Source: Paenibacillus sp. E222 (GTDB lineage Bacteria > Bacillota > Bacilli > Paenibacillales > Paenibacillaceae). From it: a stretch of DNA of 64,000 nt. The position numbers were made by a program, and so were the translations under genes. This document shows, in pieces, positions 1 through 9,267 of the stretch. Every line of letters starts with the position of its first letter. The stretch's first letter is position 1. The notes under the pieces were generated by a model that ran no database searches, had not been told where the DNA came from, and saw only the letters and a program-made list of their open reading frames with translations. Location: NCBI RefSeq assembly GCF_013401555.1, contig NZ_CP058552.1:1240001-1304000 (forward strand), written 5' to 3'.

Positions 1-1
1 G

Positions 2-85
2 CTGCGCGATATTGAGCAGGTGATCTCCAAATATCTGACGAGCGAAGAATACGATAATCTGATGGAAGTCCTTCAGGCGGAATAA
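2..85 (+). CDS. C-terminal end of an unidentified protein (partial)
   Basis: Only the last 27 codons are in the window. They form an open frame ending in TAA at 83-85 with an acidic tail (ending EVLQAE). The tail does not look like PurA or DnaB, which often lie upstream of walR in Bacilli, so I give no function. A good hairpin follows 45 bases after the stop and supports a real gene end here. Confidence 0.55.
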   Translation: MRDIEQVISKYLTSEEYDNLMEVLQAE

Positions 86-130
86 GCATACAACCCAACC
101 ATATGAGGCACTATATAGCAAGAGTTTAAC

Positions 131-173
131 AAAATCCTTCACCAGAGATGATCTGGCGAGGGATTTTCTATTT
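131..173 (+). terminator. Rho-independent terminator
   Basis: A 16-base arm at 131-146 pairs with 152-167 (two G-T wobbles) around a 5-base loop and is followed by a T-rich tract. It ends the unit of the partial upstream gene. The rest of the 86-545 gap holds the WalR box described separately and no gene. Confidence 0.8.
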
Positions 174-362
174 GTATTTTTATGAAAAAGAAAACACATT
201 TCAGTGGGTCTTAGAACCTAGTCTTAAAAAATGATCAAAAGTACATAGTATACCTGAAGTAGAGGTGTTACGGGGAAGAATATTGATCTTCCATCTTATG
301 GATAATACAGGAAAACCAAGCGTGGCGCGGCTTTGCCCTATGACGTGTACAGTTGAAATGAG

Positions 363-379
363 TGTAAAACCTGTGTTAA
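363..379 (+). promoter_or_regulatory. WalR box upstream of the M23 peptidase gene
   Basis: TGTAAA-ACCTG-TGTTAA fits the known WalR (YycF) consensus, two TGTWAH hexamers spaced by five bases. It lies 167 bases before the peptidase start. A possible promoter follows: TTGACA at 410-415 with TAAAGT at 432-437, the -10 being weak. WalR controls cell-wall hydrolase genes, so the cell-wall peptidase two genes before walR is probably a direct target. Confidence 0.65.
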
Positions 380-545
380 AGTATACGGGTGTGATAAAAG
401 GTTAAAATTTTGACACTTTTATGAGCGCAGCTAAAGTCCTGATTTTGCGGACACCCGAATACAAATATCGACAAGCATGGGACAGACACAATGGGTGATG
501 TCTTGACAGAAATGCGAACTGAGAAGTGCTGAAAAGGAGAGAATC

Positions 546-2078
546 ATGAAAGGTTTCAGAGGCATACGCCAACCGGGCAAGAACCGGGAACACGAACAAT
601 CCGGGGAACACCGGACGGCCGAAGACAAAAACAACATGAGCATGTCCAACTTCAGTAGTAACAAAAAGCGCGTTCTGGCCTCGCGCAAATGGATCATTAC
701 AGCAGCATGCGGTTTATTCATCGCTGCATCGATCGGATTCGCAGGCAAACAATACGTTGCTGCAAACACCGTTCCATATTATAAAGTGATGGTTAAAGGA
801 AATGAGATTGGCACCATCACGGATGAGGCGCAATTACAGAAATTATTTGCAGACAAAACCGAGGAATTCCAAAATAAATATCCAGAAGCGGAAATGGTGC
901 TGAACACAGACGGCATCACGACCGAAACCATTAAAGCATACAAACCCGTAGTGAACAGTGATGAGACGCTGGACAAGCTCGGCGACATGCTTACCGCCTA
1001 TGCTAAGGGTGTAGAGCTCAAGGTAGACGGTGAAGTGATCGGCATTGTGAAGGATCAGGCAACAGCAGACGCGATTCTGGAACAAGTGCAGAACAAGTAC
1101 ATATCGGCATCGGCTGTGCGCAGTTCGCTCAAGACGAAGTCGGTATCGGCCAACTCATCGAAGAAAGCCGAGGGGCCGAGTACTACGCTGAAGTCGGTAG
1201 GCATCAAGGAAGATGTAGCGACAGATGTGGTGAAGGCTGATCCAAACAAAATATGGGATGTGTCCGAGGCGGTTAAAGCTTTAACCGTTGGTAAAGACGC
1301 GCCTGTAACCTATGTCGTGCGTGAAGGAGATACGATCTCCTCCATTGCTGCCAAATACGAAATTACGCAAAGCGAGATTCGCAAACATAATCCGGGCATC
1401 AAAGAAACGTCGCTGCAAATTGGGGACGAGCTTACACTGACGGTGCCAAAACCAGCCGTTACGGTTAAATCGGTTGAGCAGGTGGTTGAACAGATTGAGA
1501 TTAAACCGCAGGTGGAAGTACGCAAAAGTGCTGAGCTCAAAGCAGGCACAACCAAAGTGGTGCGTCCAGGTCAAAGCGGTCTGAAGAGCATGCAATATCG
1601 GATAACGAAGGAAAATGGTGAAGTCGTTCAGGAAGAATGGCTTGGCCAGGAAGTTATCAAAGCAGCGGTGACTGAAGTGGTTCTGAGTGGAACCAAAGTG
1701 GTCGGTGAAGGTACAGGTGAATTTGCTTGGCCAGTATCGAACGCTACGATGAGCAGCAGCTTTGGACAACGCTGGGGTCGCCAGCACAAAGGTGTGGATC
1801 TTGTCGGTAACCGGGACGTGAAAGCGTCTGATGAGGGCGTGATTACTTTTGCAGGACAAAAGAGTGGTTATGGCAATGTGATTATTATTAACCACCGTAA
1901 TGGATACGAAACACTATATGGGCACTTGAACAGCATCGGTGTTAAGGTTGGTCAAGTCGTCGAAAAAGGTGAGAGCATCGGCGTCATGGGCAACACGGGC
2001 CGTTCGACCGGAACGCATCTGCATTTTGAGATTATCAAGAACGGAACGGTGGAAAATCCGTTGACATACTTGAACTAG
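546..2078 (+). CDS. Membrane-anchored LysM/G5/M23 peptidoglycan peptidase
   Basis: A 510-residue protein, probably a cell-wall endopeptidase facing the outside. A basic cytoplasmic N-terminus leads to one membrane segment near residues 49-68. A LysM repeat lies near 255-302 (starts YVVREGDTISSIAAKY), then a G5-type domain near 315-385 and a C-terminal peptidase M23 domain with the zinc motifs HKGVD and HLHFE. The start is fixed by AAGGAG eight bases upstream; a later in-frame ATG is less well served. A WalR box lies upstream and walRK follows, so peptidase and regulator are probably linked. The exact bond cleaved cannot be read from sequence. Confidence 0.9.
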   Translation: MKGFRGIRQPGKNREHEQSGEHRTAEDKNNMSMSNFSSNKKRVLASRKWIITAACGLFIAASIGFAGKQYVAANTVPYYKVMVKGNEIGTITDEAQLQKLFADKTEEFQNKYPEAEMVLNTDGITTETIKAYKPVVNSDETLDKLGDMLTAYAKGVELKVDGEVIGIVKDQATADAILEQVQNKYISASAVRSSLKTKSVSANSSKKAEGPSTTLKSVGIKEDVATDVVKADPNKIWDVSEAVKALTVGKDAPVTYVVREGDTISSIAAKYEITQSEIRKHNPGIKETSLQIGDELTLTVPKPAVTVKSVEQVVEQIEIKPQVEVRKSAELKAGTTKVVRPGQSGLKSMQYRITKENGEVVQEEWLGQEVIKAAVTEVVLSGTKVVGEGTGEFAWPVSNATMSSSFGQRWGRQHKGVDLVGNRDVKASDEGVITFAGQKSGYGNVIIINHRNGYETLYGHLNSIGVKVGQVVEKGESIGVMGNTGRSTGTHLHFEIIKNGTVENPLTYLN

Positions 2079-2096
2079 TTATATCGCAACCCGGGG

Positions 2097-2129
2097 CAAG
2101 GTTGGCAGTTGATGCTGGCCTTGTTTTTT
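2097..2129 (+). terminator. Terminator of the M23 peptidase gene
   Basis: An 11-bp stem (2097-2107 with 2113-2123, three wobbles) has a 5-base loop and six T's, 18 bases after the stop codon. It separates the peptidase from walR. Confidence 0.85.
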
Positions 2130-2341
2130 GCTGCTGTAAAAATTTTTCAGTTTGGGCTGTACATTGGCCCTGATCGGGATGTGACGGTGCTTCAGGTATG
2201 TTAAACTATAGACTATAGGCAACAAGACATATGATATAGACCATATTCAATGAAATCGTAGGAAACACAATTTATATAAGTTGAATAAGAGAGATAGACC
2301 GCTCAGGCGGATCAAGCAGGATATAGGGGTGAAGACAGCCG

Positions 2342-3064
2342 ATGCAGGGGAAGATTTTGGTGGTGGACGATGAACAGCCCATTGCGGACATTCTGAAGTT
2401 TAATTTGGAAAAAGAGGGGTACGAGGTCATCTGCGCTTTTGATGGCATTCGTGCGGTTGAATTGGCGTTATCCGAGAAGCCGGATCTGATGCTGCTGGAC
2501 CTGATGCTGCCAGGTAAGGATGGTATGGATGTGTGCCGCGAGGTGCGTGCCCATCTGGAGATGCCGATCATTATGCTGACCGCAAAGGATGGCGAGATCG
2601 ACAAGGTGCTCGGTCTGGAGCTGGGCGCGGATGATTACGTGACAAAGCCTTTCAGTACGCGCGAGCTGCTCGCCCGGGTGAAAGCACAGATGCGCAGACG
2701 CCAGAAGCCTGCCATCACAGCTGAAGCGCCAGAAGACGAGGAGAAGCAGGTCATGCGTTTATTTGATCTGGCGTTTGATATGGACATGTATACAGCTTAC
2801 AAAGGCGGCGAACCGCTGGATCTGACCCACCGTGAGTACGAACTTCTCTATTATATGGCGAAGCATTCCGGCAAGGTCATGACACGTGAACATCTGCTGC
2901 AGGCGGTATGGGGATATGAATATTTCGGGGATGTGCGTACCGTGGATGTTACGATTCGTCGTCTGCGTGAGAAGATTGAGGAGAACCCGAGCAAACCGGA
3001 AACGATTCTGACTCGCCGCGGGCTGGGATATCTCGTGCGCAGTCCCAAAAGCGTGGGGATATAA
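2342..3064 (+). CDS. walR: Two-component response regulator WalR (YycF)
   Basis: A 240-residue OmpR-family regulator, essential in most Firmicutes, that controls cell-wall hydrolases and envelope growth. The receiver domain shows the acidic pair D9/D10 and the phosphorylation site D53 (LLDLMLPG). The C-terminal winged helix near 140-235 carries the typical [13 protein letters not shown] and [15 protein letters not shown] stretches. The start has a GGGGTGA site upstream. Its stop TAA overlaps the walK ATG by one base, so the two are translationally coupled. It heads the walRKH run. Confidence 0.97.
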   Translation: MQGKILVVDDEQPIADILKFNLEKEGYEVICAFDGIRAVELALSEKPDLMLLDLMLPGKDGMDVCREVRAHLEMPIIMLTAKDGEIDKVLGLELGADDYVTKPFSTRELLARVKAQMRRRQKPAITAEAPEDEEKQVMRLFDLAFDMDMYTAYKGGEPLDLTHREYELLYYMAKHSGKVMTREHLLQAVWGYEYFGDVRTVDVTIRRLREKIEENPSKPETILTRRGLGYLVRSPKSVGI

Positions 3065-4914
3065 TGGGACGTTTCTCGCGATTTTCGTTCTTTCGAACGA
3101 TTCAGGCGAAACTGATTATTATCTATGTACTGCTGATTCTGATTGCGATGCAATTGATCGGTGTTTATTTTGTCAGTGCAATGAAGAACTCACTGACCAG
3201 CAACTTCACTGAGGATTTGCAGGCGCGGGCTGAGATGCTCTCTGTGCTTGTAGGGGAGACGATGGCTGGTGGGGAAGCTGAGGCCGGCGAGGACAAAACG
3301 GAAAACCTGCGTGTGTTGGTAAACAACCTGTTCAACATTAACGGCGCCGAGATTCAGGTGCTGGATGCCAGCGGCAAAGTGCTGACCACCTCGCTAAGTT
3401 CCCATTCAGACTATGTTGGGCGCAAAAACACCCAGACCGTTGTCAGCCGTGCGCTGCAAGGCATTCGGGACAATGAGGAATATATTGTGGACGAGGATAA
3501 TGTTCGCAAAAAGGTCGTTGCCAAGCCGGTACTGTCCGGTGGCAAGATTGTCGGCGCGGTCTACATCGCCGCTTCGATGAATGAGTTATATGCCACAATG
3601 GAGGGCATTAACAAGATTTTTATCTCCGGCATTTTGATTGCCTTGGTATTAACCGCAGTGCTTGGTGTCATTCTGTCACATACGATAACGCAGCCGATCA
3701 AGGAAGTTACCCGAAGGGCGACGGCGGTCGCGGAAGGAAACTTTGATCAGCAGACCCCTGTATTCGGAACGGATGAGATTGGACAGCTCAGCCGGGCATT
3801 CAACTATATGACGAGCAGGCTCCGGGATGCACTCTCCCAGAACGAAGAGGAGAAGGAGAAGCTTACGTCCATTCTAACCAACATGAGTGATGGCGTGGTG
3901 GCCACGGACGAATATGGCAAAGTCATTCTGGTGAACCGCCGTGCGAGCAGCATTCTGGGCATGCGTCCGGCGGACATTGAAGGAAGGCATTTTGCGGTAT
4001 TGCTGGGCATAGATCCGGAAGATGCAGAAGCGCTAGCGAGTGGATTTACGGGTTCGACGCTGCTTCAGATTGCGCCTGCGGGACAGGAAGATCCCGTTGT
4101 CATCCGCATGACGTTTACACCGGTTCATCGTCGTGAGCTAGGCATTACAGGTACGATCGCTGTGCTTCAGGACGTTACGGAGCAGGAAGAACTGGAAGCA
4201 TCACGGCGTGAATTCGTGGCGAATGTCTCTCATGAGCTGCGTACACCGCTGACCACCATTAAGAGCTACGCAGAAGCGCTGGATGATGGAGCTCTGGAAG
4301 ATCCGCAGCTCGCTGGACGATTCGTTGGGGTAATCCAGAATGAGACGGAGCGTATGATTCGCTTGGTTACGGATTTGCTGCATCTGTCCAGGCTCGATTC
4401 CAAGGAAGCGATGCTGCGCAAACAGCCAACCGACATCATGGAGATGTTGGAAGAAGTGTCGGATCGTTTTTCGTTCCAGATGCATCAGAAGGATATTCAA
4501 CCTGTGCTTTCTGTAGAGAACGGGATTCCAGCGGTTCCGCTGGATCGCGACCAAATTGATCAGGTGCTTGATAATGTTGTGTCCAACGCGCTGAAATACA
4601 CGCTCGAAGGTGGCACAATTACAATTGCAGCCAGACGCAATGATGATCATACTCTCGCCATATCGGTGACCGATACGGGGATGGGAATTCCACAGCGGGA
4701 TTTGGATCGCATTTTTGAACGGTTTTATCGGGTAGACAAGGCTCGTTCCCGCAGTATGGGCGGCACAGGGCTTGGGTTGTCCATTGCCCGGGAAATTGTG
4801 AAGGCTCATGATGGCAATATATCACTGGAGTCTGAGGTGGACGTGGGGACAACGGTAACGTTCACACTGCCTATGCGTGAGGAAGGAGGTGAGCACCTTG
4901 AAAGAGCGGATTAA
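3064..4914 (+). CDS. walK: Sensor histidine kinase WalK (YycG)
   Basis: A 616-residue membrane kinase partnered with WalR. Order: membrane segment near 16-35, an extracellular sensor loop of about 145 residues, a second segment near 182-203, HAMP, a PAS domain near 265-370, then the HisKA motif SHELRTPL with the phospho-acceptor H390. The ATPase domain has DTGMGIP and GGTGLGLSI. Length and order match full-size Bacillus WalK. The start overlaps the walR stop, and the 3' end overlaps walH by 17 bases, so the three are co-transcribed. Confidence 0.97.
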   Translation: MGRFSRFSFFRTIQAKLIIIYVLLILIAMQLIGVYFVSAMKNSLTSNFTEDLQARAEMLSVLVGETMAGGEAEAGEDKTENLRVLVNNLFNINGAEIQVLDASGKVLTTSLSSHSDYVGRKNTQTVVSRALQGIRDNEEYIVDEDNVRKKVVAKPVLSGGKIVGAVYIAASMNELYATMEGINKIFISGILIALVLTAVLGVILSHTITQPIKEVTRRATAVAEGNFDQQTPVFGTDEIGQLSRAFNYMTSRLRDALSQNEEEKEKLTSILTNMSDGVVATDEYGKVILVNRRASSILGMRPADIEGRHFAVLLGIDPEDAEALASGFTGSTLLQIAPAGQEDPVVIRMTFTPVHRRELGITGTIAVLQDVTEQEELEASRREFVANVSHELRTPLTTIKSYAEALDDGALEDPQLAGRFVGVIQNETERMIRLVTDLLHLSRLDSKEAMLRKQPTDIMEMLEEVSDRFSFQMHQKDIQPVLSVENGIPAVPLDRDQIDQVLDNVVSNALKYTLEGGTITIAARRNDDHTLAISVTDTGMGIPQRDLDRIFERFYRVDKARSRSMGGTGLGLSIAREIVKAHDGNISLESEVDVGTTVTFTLPMREEGGEHLERAD

Positions 4915-6178
4915 ATCTCTGGTGCTTGCTTCCCTCGTCGTTGCCAGTTTGGTACAAAGTTACTTCTTGATCTATCGTTTGCCCGGTGGTGGTGATTCGA
5001 TTGTGACATCAGAGACGAACTATGTGAAAACCGAGAATATGGGCCAGGAGCGCAATATTGAAGATTTAATTTTCCCTGATCAGATGGTTATTCATCTAGG
5101 GGAGGACAAACATACGGTGTTTTATCCGGGTAATACATTCTATCAGTTGATCTATTCACGGTTGCAGGGACGTACGTTTGATGATTTCCAGCGTCGGAGC
5201 GTGCAATCGGTCAACTGGGATCAGATTCGGAAGGAGAATCCTGGCTTTGAGCTGTCGTTCAAGGAAGGCATCCCTGTAGCGTTGTTGCAGCGCGTAATGC
5301 GGCTCGGGACAGACTCCCTCTTCCAAGGGGAAACGATTAACCGGATCTCGATCTATACCGCCAAAAATGAAACAAAGGCTCACGCACTGTTCTTCAGCGC
5401 CAAAGGCGATGTGGTCTACGAGGCGACGCAGGCGGATCTGACAGTTCAGGACGTGCAGCAGCATGTCGACTTCGGCAGCAGCTGGACACCTTATATGCTG
5501 ATGGACGGCGGGTATTATATCCCGGCAGAAGCACTGGAAACGATTGAGGCTGACGTGCCTACAGGCCAGTTCACTGTCGAGCAAATGCAGCGCAGCCTAT
5601 TCTTTGATCCAAGTATGACCCGAAACATTCGGGAAAAGGATGGATCGGAGATCTATACAGACAGCAAACGCAGTCTGCAAGTGAAGCAAGAACAGCGCTG
5701 GATTAGCTACACTGATCCGGCGGCGCCGCCTGCGGGACAGATTGATGCAGCGAAGGATGCGCTGTCCGCGGTTGATTTTGTGAATCAGCACGGCGGCTGG
5801 AAAGGTCGTTCGCGCATGATGCTGGATACAACCGATACAAAGACGAAGCTTCAGTTCCAGCAATATTACAGCAGCTTCCCGATTATGGACTCGATGCAGT
5901 TCAGGTTCGGTACGATCAGCATGGAGATGCAGCAGGAGACGGTGTCCAGCTATGAACGTTCGCTCGAATATCTGAACGAAGGCGCGGAGACGAAGAAATC
6001 GGTCACCCTGCCCGGTGGGGACAAGCTGAAGGCCCTCATCCAGAAGGTGGCGGGAACCAATCGGAAGGTTGTAGACGTGTATCCGGCGTACCGTCCATCC
6101 AGCATTGAGGACGGGCTGAAGCTCATCCCGGTGTGGGTAATCCATTTCGGAAATGGGGAGGAGACCACTGTTTCTTGA
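4898..6178 (+). CDS. walH: WalRK regulatory protein WalH (YycH)
   Basis: A 426-residue membrane-anchored protein of the YycH family. In Bacillus, YycH and YycI bind WalK at the membrane and restrain it. One N-terminal membrane segment (residues 7-26) is followed by a long extracytoplasmic region. I choose the TTG at 4898 because AAGGAGG lies eight bases before it; the open frame extends upstream to a GTG at 4877 inside walK with no matching site. It overlaps the walK end by 17 bases. Unlike the usual layout, walI does not follow directly: a 579-base interval with a repeat lies between. Confidence 0.9.
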   Translation: MKERIKSLVLASLVVASLVQSYFLIYRLPGGGDSIVTSETNYVKTENMGQERNIEDLIFPDQMVIHLGEDKHTVFYPGNTFYQLIYSRLQGRTFDDFQRRSVQSVNWDQIRKENPGFELSFKEGIPVALLQRVMRLGTDSLFQGETINRISIYTAKNETKAHALFFSAKGDVVYEATQADLTVQDVQQHVDFGSSWTPYMLMDGGYYIPAEALETIEADVPTGQFTVEQMQRSLFFDPSMTRNIREKDGSEIYTDSKRSLQVKQEQRWISYTDPAAPPAGQIDAAKDALSAVDFVNQHGGWKGRSRMMLDTTDTKTKLQFQQYYSSFPIMDSMQFRFGTISMEMQQETVSSYERSLEYLNEGAETKKSVTLPGGDKLKALIQKVAGTNRKVVDVYPAYRPSSIEDGLKLIPVWVIHFGNGEETTVS

Positions 6179-6337
6179 TGGGTTATAGTCATTAAACATA
6201 AGGTGGGCTGCACTATCGCACTCCGCGGTCAGAACAACCTTTCGATGGCTGTTGTGGGCTTTTTGAAAGGCAGGTTCGCCGGGTCGGAGATCTAACGAAT
6301 CTGACAAGCCTTAAATCGCGGATTAGCATCAAACTCG

Positions 6338-6485
6338 AAATCTAACGAACTTCAGCGACGTTATTCCATCGAAAATGAGTGAAAACGGATGGGAAACCTA
6401 TAAATAATTGAGATAACTTCTCTCAGATTCGTTAGATTACAAACTTGTGGAAAATAGCGCAGATAGGGCGTGTACAGTTCGTTAG
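6338..6485 (+). repeat. ~150-bp intergenic repeat, copy A
   Basis: Within the gene-free 6179-6757 interval lies an element that matches a second copy at 12275-12423. Shared blocks are AAATCTAACGAA at 6338-6349, GACGTTA near 6357, CAGATTCGTTAGATT at 6424-6438 and GTTCGTTAG ending at 6485. The distance from the third block to the end is 62 bases in both copies. The first and third blocks are inverted repeats and could pair around a ~75-base loop. An extra partial block (GATCTAACGAATCTG) lies near 6289-6303. The open frame on the minus strand here matches nothing I recognise. Confidence 0.7.
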
Positions 6486-6757
6486 TCGGAAATAACGTTA
6501 TAAGCGTGTCATCTTCATGTTGACGCTCCAAGCTCATGTTACGTAAATACGATGAGTTTCCCAACGCATGGTGTAACGCTTTATGTCCACAGGTGTTCAG
6601 CCATTTGTACGTACCTGTGATATTGTTGGTGAAGCGTATTATTTGAGGTGGACATTCTACCGTGTGGAACAAATAGCGCTAACGTGGACATACGGCTGTA
6701 TTTTGTGTGAGTTGTAGAGAATATTTCAGTCAGTTAACTTCTAGGGAGGTGGATGTT

Positions 6758-7501
6758 TTGGATTGGGGACGGGCGAAAAATGTATTGATCTATGCCTTCC
6801 TGCTGCTCAATCTGGTGCTGGGATACCAGATCTGGATGGATGCACGGGAGACTGCCGGAGCCAATCTGGACTTCACCTCGCTGGCGGATAATACACAGCA
6901 GGCGATGGAGGAGAAGGGCATTCAGGTGCTGGCTCCTATTCCGAATGAGACGCCGAAGCTGCCGAAGCTGTCGTATGAGTTTATTGAAGATAACAAAACA
7001 GGCATTGAGGTTGAATTGGAAAAGCCTGTGGACAGCAAGCTGATTTTCTCGCAAAGCGAGCTGGAGGATGCACTGCAGGACGAGATTCCCCAGATTGGTA
7101 CGTATCGATGGGATCAGCTGATGGCGGAGGATGGGGCATTTGTGCTTCATCCGTTGGTGGATGGCAAATGGCCGCTCTTTAATGTTAGTCTGGAGTTATT
7201 CTACAGCGATCAGAAAATTACGGGTTACCGTCAGACTCCGGTGCGGATTACGACAGCGGAGGAAAGCGATCAGCAGGTGCTTCCCGCGTCGAAGGCGCTG
7301 GGTACGCTGATCGAGAACTTTTTGCCAAATGATGCGATTGTCAAAGATATTCAGTTGGGCTATTACGGCCAGTTGTTCAATTCAGATATGCAGGTGGCGA
7401 TGCCGGCATGGCGGTTCGTGCTGGAAAGTGGCGAAGTGTTGTACGTGCAGGGCATCAGCGGGGATGTATTCAGTCCCAAGACAGACAAACCAGGGGAGTA
7501 A
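6758..7501 (+). CDS. walI: WalRK regulatory protein WalI (YycI)
   Basis: A 247-residue protein with an N-terminal membrane segment near 8-25 and an extracytoplasmic domain, partner of WalH in tuning WalK. The chosen TTG start (MDWGRAKN) has AGGGAGGT eight bases upstream and gives the family's usual N-terminus; the frame also runs upstream to 6707 with no ribosome site. The C-terminus has the expected GxVLYVQGISGDVF-type ending. It is six bases from walJ, so the pair is co-transcribed, but walI is separated from walH by the repeat-bearing interval and may need its own promoter. Confidence 0.88.
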   Translation: MDWGRAKNVLIYAFLLLNLVLGYQIWMDARETAGANLDFTSLADNTQQAMEEKGIQVLAPIPNETPKLPKLSYEFIEDNKTGIEVELEKPVDSKLIFSQSELEDALQDEIPQIGTYRWDQLMAEDGAFVLHPLVDGKWPLFNVSLELFYSDQKITGYRQTPVRITTAEESDQQVLPASKALGTLIENFLPNDAIVKDIQLGYYGQLFNSDMQVAMPAWRFVLESGEVLYVQGISGDVFSPKTDKPGE

Positions 7502-7507
7502 TGCGTT

Positions 7508-8314
7508 ATGGGGATTTATTTTACCGTGTTATCCAGCGGTTCGACAGGCAATGCCACGGTTATACAGCATGGGGGCACGTCCCTCATGATTGATGCAGGT
7601 CTCAGTGCGAAGCGGCTGGAGGCATTGTTCCTGGAACGGGAGATTTCGGGAACAGAGCTGGACGGGATTCTGGTTACACATGAACATTCCGATCATATTA
7701 AAGGACTAGGCGCGATGTCTCGGAAATATAATTTACCAATCTATGCAAATACGAATACGTGGGCGGCACTGGAGAAGTCCGTTGGGGCGATTCCAGAGGA
7801 AAACCGGAGGGTGTTTGAGACGGGAGAGAAGCATGATTTTGGCTCCCTTCGCGTGGAATCCTTTGGCATCTCCCATGATGCGGCGGAGCCGGTAGGGTAC
7901 ACATTCGATGATGGCAGTGAGAAGTTGTCCGTCGCGACCGATCTCGGGTATATGAGCGACAAGGTTCGCGATGCAATCTCGGATTCGGATGTACTTGTAC
8001 TGGAGGCGAATCATGATGTCGAATTGCTGCGTATGGGGCGGTATCCATGGAACACCAAGCGCCGCATCCTGAGCGACATTGGGCATTTGTCGAACGAAGC
8101 GGCGGGAGCAGCGCTTAGTGAACTGATGAACGGACGCATCAAGCGTACGTATCTGGCACATTTGAGCCGGGATCATAATATGATGGACTTGGCGAAAATG
8201 ACGGTGCGTGATGCGATGGAGAGTCGTGGTTGCTTTTATCGGGATCATGAGTTCAAGCTCTGTGATACGTATTATGATCGGCCTACGCCATGGGATAGGG
8301 TGGGTGAGCCATAA
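7508..8314 (+). CDS. walJ: MBL-fold hydrolase WalJ (YycJ)
   Basis: A 268-residue cytoplasmic metallo-beta-lactamase-fold protein. It carries the metal-binding motif THEHSDH near residues 57-63 and further conserved D and H residues (SVATDLGYM, EANHDVELL, LAHLSRDHN). The family is described as a nuclease-like enzyme linked to DNA repair and cell-wall growth; its substrate is unsettled. GGGGAG lies upstream of the ATG. It is the last gene of the wal run. Its final 32 bases overlap a small gene on the opposite strand. Confidence 0.92.
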   Translation: MGIYFTVLSSGSTGNATVIQHGGTSLMIDAGLSAKRLEALFLEREISGTELDGILVTHEHSDHIKGLGAMSRKYNLPIYANTNTWAALEKSVGAIPEENRRVFETGEKHDFGSLRVESFGISHDAAEPVGYTFDDGSEKLSVATDLGYMSDKVRDAISDSDVLVLEANHDVELLRMGRYPWNTKRRILSDIGHLSNEAAGAALSELMNGRIKRTYLAHLSRDHNMMDLAKMTVRDAMESRGCFYRDHEFKLCDTYYDRPTPWDRVGEP

Positions 8315-8498
8315 AGCTGTCGAGTTCGGCAGCTTTGCGCTCCACTTCCTCGCGGGTCAGAATGCCTTTGTCGACGAGCAGTTCAATAATCGTGCTTAGG
8401 GCAAGGGTATTGCGGTAATGCTCTTCCTTGAGATCGGCCAGCTTGGCCGCCATATGAACTTCATCCATGGCTGTGAGTGTACGCGTGCGATCCATCAT
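8283..8498 (-). CDS. Small conserved-looking helical protein, function unknown
   Basis: A 71-residue protein on the minus strand, convergent with walJ and overlapping its 3' end by 32 bases. AAGGAGG is well placed before the tandem ATGs, which is the main reason to accept it. The sequence is mostly charged helix (MAAKLADLKEEHYRN, then GILTREEVERKAAELD), which could be a short coiled coil. I see no catalytic motif and no signal peptide, and I do not recognise the family. Confidence 0.7.
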   Translation of the reverse strand: MMDRTRTLTAMDEVHMAAKLADLKEEHYRNTLALSTIIELLVDKGILTREEVERKAAELDSFMAHPPYPMA

Positions 8499-8671
8499 GT
8501 GAATCCTCCTTCTATGAAGCTTCGAATTGTCTTTTACTATTATTGTAGTCAGGCTTGATGGAAAACATTCCTCTTTTTGCCGCTATAATTACACGTAAGG
8601 GACGTGTATGCTGAACCAGGGGCCGCATTTTGCTTAAGAAGATGAAAAAGTTCACGGGAATAGGCAAAATT

Positions 8672-8729
8672 GCGCTTAACGAACTGGATTTTGTGGTGAT
8701 AGATACTATGGACCTTTATTGTTAAGCGC
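8672..8729 (+). repeat. Inverted repeat in the walJ-htrA gap
   Basis: GCGCTTAAC at 8672-8680 is exactly complementary to GTTAAGCGC at 8721-8729, with 40 bases between. A GGAAATTTCC palindrome follows near 8739. This AT-rich half of the 8499-9267 gap holds no convincing gene. The AACGAA next to the left arm recalls the two long repeats, but overall similarity is low. Confidence 0.4.
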
Positions 8730-9006
8730 GTTATAGCGGAAATTTCCGATAATCTTCGTAATTATGCAACTTTTTAAGATTTGGCGTGTTTAGTATATAA
8801 GGAGCTTTTAATAGTAGAGGCTGTTTTGCGCGCAAAAAGGCATGTCGTAGAATGCGAGAGCATTTCTGATAGAGTCACAGGCAGAATGGGATGTCCGTTC
8901 TGTTGTACATAGACGCTTCATTTCGAGTTAGTAGGGATGGTAGCGATATGCAAAACGATTTTTTATGCAGGAACGCATGGAAGAATGAGTTGGTGTTTAC
9001 GGTAAC

Positions 9007-9194
9007 CGCGTAACGGAGGACACAGAACGAAGCTGGAGAAGCGAAGCGTTCGCCTGAAAGCTTTCTGAAAGAAAGCTGCTTCGGAAGGATACGCTATCAC
9101 CGATTTCACCCTGTGGAAAGGGATCGAGGAAATCTGGGGATAACAGCGATCGGAAGCTCGGCTGTGGCCGGAGTGGGGTAACGTAAGGACACAG
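9007..9194 (+). repeat. GC-rich non-coding block bounded by short direct repeats
   Basis: The block lies just before htrA. It starts with GTAACGGAGGACACAG (9010-9025) and ends with GTAACGTAAGGACACAG (about 9178-9194). Inside are local hairpins such as GAAAGCTTTC near 9055 and many GA-rich runs. Open frames on the minus strand here lack ribosome sites. The look is that of an interspersed repeat or structured leader, but I cannot tell which without a genome search. Confidence 0.4.
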
Positions 9195-9267
9195 TCGTTG
9201 GCCATGCGGCAACGATCGGGCGGCAGTCAGGGTCTTGATGCGTGACAACGAAGGGGAGAGGATCACG

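Noticed and set aside
1281..1895. Long antisense frame inside the M23 peptidase gene
   Set aside because: The plus strand has clear domains; the antisense frame is low-complexity and lacks a start signal.
6361..6672. Minus-strand open frame of 103 codons between walH and walI
   Set aside because: It runs through the intergenic repeat, has no ribosome site and matches no family I know.
8963..9266. Minus-strand open frames before htrA
   Set aside because: No ribosome sites, odd composition and overlap with the hairpin-rich repeat-like block.
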